Both the position numbers and the translations under genes were made by a program. From NCBI GenBank assembly GCA_002400675.1, contig NVQY01000088.1, positions 4,355-9,389 on the forward strand: a stretch of 5,035 nucleotides of DNA, written 5' to 3'. This DNA is from Paracoccaceae bacterium. GTDB lineage: Bacteria > Pseudomonadota > Alphaproteobacteria > Rhodobacterales > Rhodobacteraceae. Numbering within the stretch: the stretch's first letter is position 1; every line of letters starts with the position of its first letter. This document shows, piece after piece, positions 1-5,035 of the stretch. The notes under the pieces were generated by a model that was given only the letters and a program-made list of their open reading frames with translations, was not told the DNA's origin and did no database searches.

Positions 1-148
1 ATTCCGGTTCGCAAACGCCACAGTCGATGCATTCGTCCGGGTGGATCACCAACATGTTTTCGCCTTCGTAAAAGCAGTCCACGGGGCAAACTTCGACGCA
101 GTCAGTGTATTTGCAGGCAATGCAACTGTCGTTGACGATATAGGTCAT
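1..148 (-). CDS. fdxA: Seven-iron ferredoxin FdxA, N-terminal 49 residues (3' end cut by window edge)
   Basis: Soluble cytoplasmic electron carrier of the [3Fe-4S][4Fe-4S] (7Fe) ferredoxin family. The visible protein begins [17 protein letters not shown] and has cysteines at 9, 12, 17, 21, 25, 40, 43 and 46. This is the spacing of Azotobacter ferredoxin I shifted by one for the initiator Met: C9 and C17 would bind the 3Fe cluster (its third ligand lies just past the edge), C21 would join the 4Fe cluster with C40, C43 and C46, and C12 and C25 match the non-ligand cysteines. Proline follows C21, as in the family. The family is about 110 residues long, so roughly 60 are missing. The ATG is preceded by GGAA at 160-157 with 8 bases of spacing. 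It lies 66 bases after the S4-protein gene on the same strand, so it may be co-transcribed or have its own promoter. In many alphaproteobacteria a CarD-type regulator gene follows; that would lie outside this window. The family call is firm; the electron-transfer partner is unknown. Confidence 0.95.
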   Translation of the reverse strand, partial: MTYIVNDSCIACKYTDCVEVCPVDCFYEGENMLVIHPDECIDCGVCEPE

Positions 149-214
149 GCGCGGGATTCCGATTCACCTGATTTGGCACTTTAGGTAGTTCAGTGCTGCC
201 CGGTCTTCAAGGCG

Positions 215-610
215 TCATTCGGGCATATGTCGTCGCACCTGTGCCAGCGCGCGGCGCTGACGCTTGTCGGGGCGCCCCTTTCCCTCAAAACGCGGATTGG
301 CGGTCTGGGGCGTTGGCGAGGGTTCGGGCTTTGGCGTGAGGTCGGTGTAAAGCCCCTGCGCCTCAGAGGCCGGACCGCGCCGGTCGCCAAGGGCCTCTAT
401 GCGCACCACGCGGACTTCACGCGCCTGAATAAAGGTCAGCACATCGCCGGGGGTGATGGTGCGCGCCGGTTTGCTTACCCGATTGCCATTGATGCGCACG
501 TGACCGGCGCTGACCTGTTTGGCGGCAAGGCTACGGGTCTTAAAGAACCGCGCCTGCCAGAGCCATTTATCAAGGCGGAGTTTGGGGGGAGTCCCGGTAT
601 CCTCTGCCAT
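215..610 (-). CDS. hslR: S4-domain RNA-binding protein, Hsp15 (HslR) type
   Basis: A 131-residue basic cytoplasmic protein, close to the 133 residues of E. coli Hsp15. An S4 RNA-binding domain spans about residues 11-58, opening with RLDKWLWQARFFKTRSLA (12-29) and including the GHVRINGNRVSKP stretch (36-48). Next comes the family motif RRGPASEA (77-84), a proline-rich spacer (about 92-105), and a basic tail with RPDKRQRR (113-120), matching the RPDKKERR of E. coli HslR as I recall it. In E. coli, Hsp15 binds free 50S subunits that carry a stuck peptidyl-tRNA and helps recycle them; the same role is inferred here. The ATG lies 5 bases after the helicase stop codon, and the best Shine-Dalgarno-like sequence (AGGA) is inside the helicase end, about 15 bases away, so translational coupling to the helicase is likely. 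It could alternatively be annotated only as an S4-domain protein, since alphaproteobacterial members are rarely tested. Confidence 0.92.
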   Translation of the reverse strand: MAEDTGTPPKLRLDKWLWQARFFKTRSLAAKQVSAGHVRINGNRVSKPARTITPGDVLTFIQAREVRVVRIEALGDRRGPASEAQGLYTDLTPKPEPSPTPQTANPRFEGKGRPDKRQRRALAQVRRHMPE

Positions 611-615
611 CGCGC

Positions 616-3582
616 TCAGGAATTGTCCTTTAGCCCCATCAAGGCGGCGGCAAAGGGGTTGTCCGGGTCAATCGGTTTTTCCCGCTTGGGGGGACGCGCG
701 GAAAAGGTCTTTGCGCCCTGTTGCGGCTTGCCGCCCGGTTTACCACCGGGTTTACCGCCCGCCTTGGCCCCGCGCGGTCCACGGGGTTTGCCGCCGGGTT
801 TGCCGCCCGGTTTACGACTGGATTTCTCCTGTCCCTGAGGGGCCGCCCCATCGCGCCGCTGATCGCGGTTACGTGGGGGGCGGCGCGCCCATGTGAAGAT
901 GTAGAACACTTCCATTTCCGGTGGTGTGGTTTCTTCGGGTGCGGCATCCGGGGTGGTTTCGGGTGCGGTTTCCGCAGTCGCTTCCGCAGTCGCTTCCGCG
1001 GTGATTTCTGGTGTAGCTTCGGGTGTGGATTCCGCTGTCGTTTCAACGGCTTCCACGGCGGTTACCTGATCCTTGGCTGGCGCTTCGGCGCTTTTTTCGG
1101 CCCCGTCTTCGGCGGCAGGTGTTTCTGCTGCTGCGTCGGACGTTGGGGTATCGCCGGCGTCTTTTGCCACGTCGCTGGCGGTAATCTCCGGCACCGGGGC
1201 GGCCTTGACCTTGACCCGTTCATCGCGCGCGGCGTTATAGCCCAGCCCGGCCATCAGGTCGGCGAATTGTTCCAGCGTCATGCCGGTGATCGACAACATG
1301 TCTGCCTTGGCCTCAAAACCTGACCGGCTGTCTTCGGCGCGCAACTGATCGGCCAGCCGTTCCAGCATGTCGATGCGGATCGCCCGTGTTCCGGCGGCGC
1401 GATAGCCGCACATGGCGTGATAGCCGTCATGCGCGTCCTTGATCGCCGGCACGGTCACCAAACCGGGGGGCGGTGCCTCGGGGAATTCCTGCAAGCCTTG
1501 GGCAAGAGACCACAAAACCAGCCGCAACCGGGTTGGCGCGGGTTTCAGCAGCAAGGGCATGAAGATGGTGAACTGACCAAAGCGGATGCCGTGTTTGCGC
1601 AGGGCACCGCGCGCGTCCTGATCCAGTTCCTTGACCTCCTGGGCCACATCGGCGCGGGCCAGAATGCCCAGACCTTCGACCATGCGAAAGGCAAAGCCGC
1701 GGGCAAGGCCGGTCAACTCTTCGTCGCGTTGCAGCGCCAAAAGCGGCTCAAACAGCGCGGCGATCTTGCGGTCGATGAAATGTTGCAGGCGCCGCTGTAC
1801 CTTTTGCGCCACATCCGGGCCGGCAACGTCATCGACGAACACCTCGACCATGGGTTTCAGCGGCTCGGCCCCGGCGACAAGTTTGCCAACCGCATGCGCG
1901 CCCCACATCAACCCACCCTGTTCGGTAAAGTCGATTTCGGTGTCCGGTGCGTTGTAGAACCGGTCCGCGCGCAGATGAAACTGCGGTGCCAGCGCCTGTC
2001 CGGCGGCGGCTTTCAGCGCCTTTTCCTCGGCGGTGCCATTGGTCCCTTTGTCCACGGTAAACCGGAATCCTTCGAGTCGCCCGACAAATTCGCCTTCGAC
2101 GCTCACGTCGCCATTATCATTCACTTCGGCCAAGAGGGCCTCCTTCTGTTTGAGCCGGCGCAGCAGCATTGACGTACGCCGATCCACGAATCTTTGCGTT
2201 AACGCCCCGTGCAGGGCGTCCGATATGCGGTCTTCTACAGCGCGGGTTTCGCCACGCCAATGGTTTTCGTCACGCAGCCAGCCTTTTCGCTGCGCGACAT
2301 ATGTCCAGGTGCGAATATACGCCAAACGCTTGGAAAGCGTGTCGATATCGCCATCCACCCGGTCAATCCGGCGGATTTGTGCCGCCAGCCAGTCGTCCGG
2401 CACCCCGCCCGATTGATGCAGGTAGTTGAAAATCACCTCTAGCAGGGCGGCGTGTTCGGCGTGGCTGATGCCGCGAAAGTCGGGGATGCGGCAGACGTCC
2501 CACAACAGCCGCACCGAAGCCACGTCGCTGGCGCGCGCCGCCACTTCGGCCACCTGCGACAACGCGGTCAACGCCGACAGGTCGTCCGCCTCGCGGGCCT
2601 TGATCAGGTGGTCACTGTCCGGGGCCACCTGAAGCGAGCGGATCAGCGCGTCGGGGGTGGCAAAGTTCAGATCGGGACTGCGCCAGTTCAGCTTTTTCAG
2701 CGGGGTGAACCGGTGATCCATGATTGCCTGCGCCAGACCGTCGTCCAAAGGCGGCGCATCGCCGGTGACTCCAAACGTGCCGTCCGACATGCCACGCCCG
2801 GCGCGCCCGGCGATCTGCGCCAGTTCGTTGGCGGCAAGGCTGCGCATCCGGCGACCATCGAATTTGGTCAGGGACGAGAACGCCACATGGTCGATATCCA
2901 GATTCAGCCCCATGCCGATGGCGTCCGTGGCCACCAGATAATCCACCTCGCCGTTTTGGTACATTTCCACCTGCGCATTCCTAGTTCGCGGGGAAAGTGC
3001 GCCCATAACTACCGCCGCACCGCCCTTTTGCCGGCGGATCAGTTCGGCGATGGCATAGACATTATCAACCGAAAACCCGACGATTGCACTTCTGGGTGGC
3101 ATCCGGCTTATCTTTTTCGAACCTGCGTAGGTAAGTTGCGACATTCTTTCGCGGCGCATGAATTGCGCCTGTGGCACCAGCGCCGCAATCGGTCCCCGCA
3201 TGGTCGACGCGCCCAGAAACAGGGTTTCATGCAGCCCGCGCGCGCGCAAAAGCCGGTCGGTGAACACGTGGCCACGTTCCGGGTCGGCGCATAGCTGAAC
3301 CTCGTCGATGGCAAGGAAATCAGCGCCCATACCGTCGGGCATCGCCTCGACTGTGCAGACCCAATATTGGGTGCGCGGCGGCACGATGCGTTCCTCGCCG
3401 GTCACCAGCGCCACCACCGAGGGGCCGCGCAGCGCGACGATCTTGTCATAGACCTCGCGGGCCAAAAGGCGCAGCGGCAGGCCAATCACCCCGGTACGGT
3501 GGGCCAGCATCCGTTCGATGGCGTAATGGGTTTTGCCGGTGTTTGTCGGGCCAAGAACGGCCACGATGCGTGATGATCCCAC
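616..3582 (-). CDS. Suv3-like superfamily 2 ATP-dependent RNA/DNA helicase with low-complexity basic tail
   Basis: A 988-residue cytoplasmic helicase resembling mitochondrial SUV3, which unwinds RNA for the exoribonuclease degrading it. Motifs visible: Walker A GPTNTGKT (11-18), TGEER (61-65), Walker B DEVQ (93-96, in IDEVQLCADPERG), a motif-III-like GASTMRG (124-130), motif V ATDAIGMGLNL (218-228) and motif VI QIAGRAGRG (256-264). The DEVQ box and the run of motifs match SUV3 rather than DEAD-box helicases. Residues 270-790 are a long accessory region that I cannot subdivide with confidence. About 792-889 is an Ala/Thr/Pro/Glu-rich acidic linker, then EVFYIFTWA (891-899), a KPGG-repeat basic stretch (924-953) and a DPDNPFAAALMGLK end (972-985). 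The start is GTG: AGGGGGG at 3593-3587 lies 4 bases upstream, and the next in-frame Met (residue 25) would delete Walker A. The gene starts 25 bases after the TPR-protein stop and ends 5 bases before the Hsp15-like gene. The family is sure; the substrate and the RNase partner are inferred. Confidence 0.93.
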   Translation of the reverse strand: MGSSRIVAVLGPTNTGKTHYAIERMLAHRTGVIGLPLRLLAREVYDKIVALRGPSVVALVTGEERIVPPRTQYWVCTVEAMPDGMGADFLAIDEVQLCADPERGHVFTDRLLRARGLHETLFLGASTMRGPIAALVPQAQFMRRERMSQLTYAGSKKISRMPPRSAIVGFSVDNVYAIAELIRRQKGGAAVVMGALSPRTRNAQVEMYQNGEVDYLVATDAIGMGLNLDIDHVAFSSLTKFDGRRMRSLAANELAQIAGRAGRGMSDGTFGVTGDAPPLDDGLAQAIMDHRFTPLKKLNWRSPDLNFATPDALIRSLQVAPDSDHLIKAREADDLSALTALSQVAEVAARASDVASVRLLWDVCRIPDFRGISHAEHAALLEVIFNYLHQSGGVPDDWLAAQIRRIDRVDGDIDTLSKRLAYIRTWTYVAQRKGWLRDENHWRGETRAVEDRISDALHGALTQRFVDRRTSMLLRRLKQKEALLAEVNDNGDVSVEGEFVGRLEGFRFTVDKGTNGTAEEKALKAAAGQALAPQFHLRADRFYNAPDTEIDFTEQGGLMWGAHAVGKLVAGAEPLKPMVEVFVDDVAGPDVAQKVQRRLQHFIDRKIAALFEPLLALQRDEELTGLARGFAFRMVEGLGILARADVAQEVKELDQDARGALRKHGIRFGQFTIFMPLLLKPAPTRLRLVLWSLAQGLQEFPEAPPPGLVTVPAIKDAHDGYHAMCGYRAAGTRAIRIDMLERLADQLRAEDSRSGFEAKADMLSITGMTLEQFADLMAGLGYNAARDERVKVKAAPVPEITASDVAKDAGDTPTSDAAAETPAAEDGAEKSAEAPAKDQVTAVEAVETTAESTPEATPEITAEATAEATAETAPETTPDAAPEETTPPEMEVFYIFTWARRPPRNRDQRRDGAAPQGQEKSSRKPGGKPGGKPRGPRGAKAGGKPGGKPGGKPQQGAKTFSARPPKREKPIDPDNPFAAALMGLKDNS
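724..813 (-). repeat. KPGG-coding tandem repeat in the helicase tail
   Basis: Two runs of a degenerate 12-base unit (plus strand about GGTTTGCCGCCC) encode KPGG steps at helicase residues 924-953, separated by PRGPRGAKAGG. The product is a strongly basic, glycine/proline-rich disordered stretch, resembling RGG-like nucleic-acid-binding tails. The units differ at third positions, so this is an older protein-level repeat and not a fresh DNA duplication. Confidence 0.75.
916..1209 (-). repeat. Low-complexity Ala/Thr/Pro/Glu linker coding region in the helicase
   Basis: Helicase residues about 792-889 consist almost wholly of Ala, Glu, Thr, Pro, Asp and Ser. The most regular part codes TAEATAEATAE (861-871) at 970-1002, where a 12-base unit (plus strand TCCGCAGTCGCT) recurs almost exactly. 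It is inferred to be a disordered acidic spacer between the folded helicase and its basic tail. The frame stays open throughout, and the conserved-looking segment after it supports real coding in this frame. Confidence 0.7.
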
Positions 3583-3586
3583 GTCG

Positions 3587-3593
3587 CCCCCCT
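3587..3593 (-). promoter_or_regulatory. Ribosome binding site that fixes the helicase GTG start
   Basis: On the minus strand AGGGGGG sits 4 bases before the GTG at 3582-3580, inside the 25-base gap after the TPR-protein stop (TAG, 3610-3608). It decides the start: no ATG exists in frame before the Walker A motif, and the next Met would remove it. Confidence 0.6.
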
Positions 3594-3607
3594 GCCCTGT
3601 TTCGGGA

Positions 3608-4189
3608 CTAAAGCGTTTTGCCTTCGACCTCGGGTTTCAGCCGTTCAAGCGCCTTGGCTACCTTGTCGTTGTTGGGATGTATAGCCTCGGCGCGCTGATA
3701 GGCCTCGTAGGCGCGCGTCGGGTCGTTGAAGGTCTCGAACAGGGCGGCAAGGCCGATGATCGCGTTGTAATTGTTGGGGTTCAGGCGCAGCGCGGTTTCA
3801 AGATCGGCCACCGCAGGGCCGTAAAGACCGGCAGCGTAATAGGCGGTGGCGCGGGCGTACCAGCCTTCGGCAAAATCCGGCGCATGATCAGTCAATGCGG
3901 TCAGATGTTCGATCGCGGCGGTGGTGTCATCGGCCGCAAGCGCCTTGCGCCCGCGTTCCAGCAACAGGTCCATCGCGTCCGAGCCACTTTTGTTCCATAG
4001 CGCCAGTAATTGGCGTTCCACCCGCTTAGATTCGGCAGGGTCGGCCTGCGCCAGCGCCGTTAGCAGGGCGGATTCATCCGTCAGGTCGGCCTCTTGCGCG
4101 TGCAGGGGGACCGATAAGGCAAAAGAAAACGTGACAATTACGGCGCTTGCCGCGACGATACGTTTGAGATTGGGGTGTTCAATGCTCAT
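3608..4189 (-). CDS. Exported tetratricopeptide-repeat (TPR) protein
   Basis: A 193-residue protein starting MSIEHPNLKRIVAAS. Residues 1-31 look like a signal peptide: basic residues K9 R10, a hydrophobic core of about 11-29, and a likely cut after LHA (residue 31), so the mature protein should be periplasmic. Residues 35-72 form a charged helical segment. Three TPR units follow at about 74-107, 108-141 and 142-175, with the repeated pattern of small and aromatic residues (GWYARATAYYAAGLYGPA, LETALRLNPNN, YEAYQRAEAIHPNN). TPRs bind proteins, so a scaffold role is inferred; the partner is unknown. Its composition matches the helicase side of the window. A weak Shine-Dalgarno-like GGGTGG lies at 4199-4194. 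The frame has no stop upstream and stays open into the TrkH-like segment, so a gene caller will report one ORF from 3608 to beyond 5029. I place the real start at the ATG at 4189 because a signal peptide follows it directly. The start could be slightly different; the TPR call is firm. Confidence 0.82.
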   Translation of the reverse strand: MSIEHPNLKRIVAASAVIVTFSFALSVPLHAQEADLTDESALLTALAQADPAESKRVERQLLALWNKSGSDAMDLLLERGRKALAADDTTAAIEHLTALTDHAPDFAEGWYARATAYYAAGLYGPAVADLETALRLNPNNYNAIIGLAALFETFNDPTRAYEAYQRAEAIHPNNDKVAKALERLKPEVEGKTL

Positions 4190-4264
4190 AATACCACCCA
4201 ATGTAACGCGATGCGCGGCGATTTCCAGACCGGAGTGGCGCACAATTTGATGAGGAAGCAAGAT
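4190..4264 (-). other. Junction and leader between the TrkH fragment and the TPR gene
   Basis: These 75 bases encode 25 residues (starting ILLPHQIVRHSGLEI) that fit neither TrkH, where a DPEFR-like segment is expected after the KSL, nor a TPR protein. Base composition changes inside it: bases 4201-4240 are GC-rich (26 of 40) like the left side, while 4241-4250 (3 of 10) and beyond are AT-richer like the TrkH side. The breakpoint therefore lies at about 4240-4264, and most of the stretch is probably the native upstream leader of the TPR gene. I see no convincing promoter in it and no IS end or target-site duplication. Confidence 0.6.
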
Positions 4265-5035
4265 GAGCGATTTTCTGACAAAGGCATAGTAGTGAAGGCC
4301 AAAGTTCAGACCAGAAACGATCATGAAGAAAACGCAGATACCAACAATAGTGGTGTTGCCATCAAAATAGCCCATGCTAGCGTCGTGGGTGGAAAAACCA
4401 CCAATGGCTACGGTCGAAAAACTGTGTCCAATCGCGTCAAAAAAAGTCATGCCGGCCAGCCAGTAAGCAAGCATGCACGCAACAGTGAGGCCAAGGTATA
4501 TAAAAAAGAGTGCTTTTGCCGTTTCAGTGATGCGAGGGGTCAGTTTGTTATCCTTGACGGGTCCCGGTGTTTCTGCACGGTAGAGCTGCATACCGCCAAC
4601 GCCCAGCATGGGCATGATAGCCACGGCGATGACAACGATCCCGATACCACCCAACCATTGTAACTGCTGGCGGTAATAGAGAATGGATTTGGGCAGAAGA
4701 TCCAGGCCGGTGATCACGGTGGCACCAGTGGTGGTAAGGCCTGACATGGATTCAAATACGGCGTCTGTGATACTTAGCTGCAATGACTCGGAAAGTACAA
4801 AAGGCAGCGCCCCGACAAGGGCCAGCTCAACCCAGAACATCACAGTAATCAGGAATCCGTCACGGCTGCGAAGTTCTGCCCGTTGACGGCTGAATGGCAG
4901 CCACATGAGCACGCCCAATGAAAAAGTGATGGCAAAGGACAGGAAAAAAGCCGCATAGGTTTGTTCATCGTAAATCGTGGCGACCACGATGGGTGTCAGC
5001 AGCGTCAGGCTGAAAACCATGAGCAGCAACCCGAG
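4190..5035 (-). CDS. trkH: TrkH potassium-uptake membrane subunit, broken fragment (5' end off window, 3' end replaced)
   Basis: TrkH is the inner-membrane channel subunit of the Trk K+ uptake system and works with the cytoplasmic TrkA. The frame is open to the right edge (LGLLLMVFSLTLLTP, aligning near residue 10 of E. coli TrkH), so about 10 residues are missing. Counting from the TTG at 5029-5027, visible parts are two N-terminal membrane helices (about 1-20 and 24-45), a helix at 59-80, the first pore loop and filter SGLTTTGATV (96-105), LQWLGGIGI (123-131), GVGGMQLYRAETPGP (143-157), and the second filter STVAIGGFSTHDASMGYF (205-222). Similarity to TrkH continues to about GLNFGLHYYAFVRKSL (240-255) and then stops. 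The family has about 483 residues and four pore repeats; repeats 3 and 4 are absent, so this fragment cannot form a normal channel. The sequence resembles gammaproteobacterial TrkH, and GC is about 47% against 66% in the helicase. The break is either a contig chimera or a rearrangement. Confidence 0.85.

Noticed and set aside
164..169. AGGTGA upstream of fdxA as its ribosome binding site
   Set aside because: It is 15 bases from the ATG, which is too far; GGAA at 160-157 has normal spacing.
176..196. GCACT/AGTGC inverted repeat between the Hsp15-like gene and fdxA, as a possible terminator
   Set aside because: The stem is only 5 base pairs with an 11-base loop and no following T-run on the minus strand, so it is too weak to call.
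149..214. Possible fdxA promoter (TTGAAG on the minus strand near 210)
   Set aside because: TTGAAG matches four of six -35 bases, but at 17 bases spacing the -10 (TACCTA) matches only two of six; the better TAAAGT is 21 bases away. Not enough to annotate.
227..838. 203-codon plus-strand open frame opposite the Hsp15-like gene and helicase tail
   Set aside because: Its protein is rich in Gly, Pro, Arg and Leu with no recognisable domain, and it is antisense to two well-supported genes. It reflects GC-rich antisense shadowing.
639..1046. Minus-strand 135-codon frame rich in Arg/Lys/Pro overlapping the helicase tail
   Set aside because: It is the shifted reading of the same low-complexity repeats. 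The helicase frame stays open and ends in a sensible DPDNPF peptide, so there is no sign of a frameshift or separate gene.
2452..3294. 280-codon plus-strand open frame across the helicase
   Set aside because: It lies entirely opposite the conserved helicase motifs, and its translation has no family resemblance. Long antisense frames are expected at 66% GC.
4207..4217. Small CGCG-ATG-CGCG palindrome upstream of the TPR gene as an operator
   Set aside because: A 4-base-pair arm with a 3-base centre in GC-rich DNA is expected by chance.
4190..4264. IS element or transposon as the cause of the trkH break
   Set aside because: No terminal inverted repeats, direct repeats or transposase sequence are present near the join.
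4175..4663. 162-codon plus-strand open frame opposite the TrkH fragment
   Set aside because: It has no recognisable domain, is antisense to a clear TrkH coding region, and crosses the suspected junction.

Overview
The window reads as two pieces of DNA with different character. Bases 1 to about 4,240 are GC-rich (198 of 300 bases, 66%, hand-counted over 2581-2880) and carry a compact, minus-strand gene row typical of Alphaproteobacteria, most likely a marine Rhodobacteraceae (Roseobacter-type) organism. Bases from about 4,265 to the right edge are clearly poorer in GC (140 of 300, 47%, over 4261-4560; 51 of 120, 43%, over 4261-4380) and encode a TrkH potassium-uptake subunit of the E. coli-like (gammaproteobacterial) type. 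The taxonomic calls are inferences from remembered protein families and composition; no search was run.

Reading in the direction of transcription (right to left): a TrkH fragment enters from the right edge without its first ~10 residues and loses similarity to TrkH at about base 4265, after two of the four pore repeats. Its frame then runs without a stop through a ~75-base leader into a small secreted or periplasmic TPR-repeat protein (4189-3608). After a 25-base gap comes a 988-residue Suv3-like RNA/DNA helicase (3582-616, GTG start) with a long low-complexity, basic C-terminal tail. Five bases later starts an Hsp15-type S4-domain RNA-binding protein (610-215), and after a 66-base gap a seven-iron ferredoxin FdxA (148 to beyond base 1), cut off by the left edge.

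The helicase and the Hsp15-like protein are close enough to be translationally coupled and both should act on RNA or ribosomes: Suv3-family helicases partner with exoribonucleases in RNA decay in mitochondria, and Hsp15 rescues stalled 50S-nascent-chain complexes. FdxA is a redox protein that travels with this pair in alphaproteobacteria. Nothing in the window is a mobile element, CRISPR array, tRNA or rRNA, and the plus strand shows no convincing gene.

The one striking anomaly is the in-frame TrkH-to-TPR join, which coincides with the composition break. The likeliest explanation is a chimeric contig or a recombination scar rather than a functional fusion protein, but this is testable.
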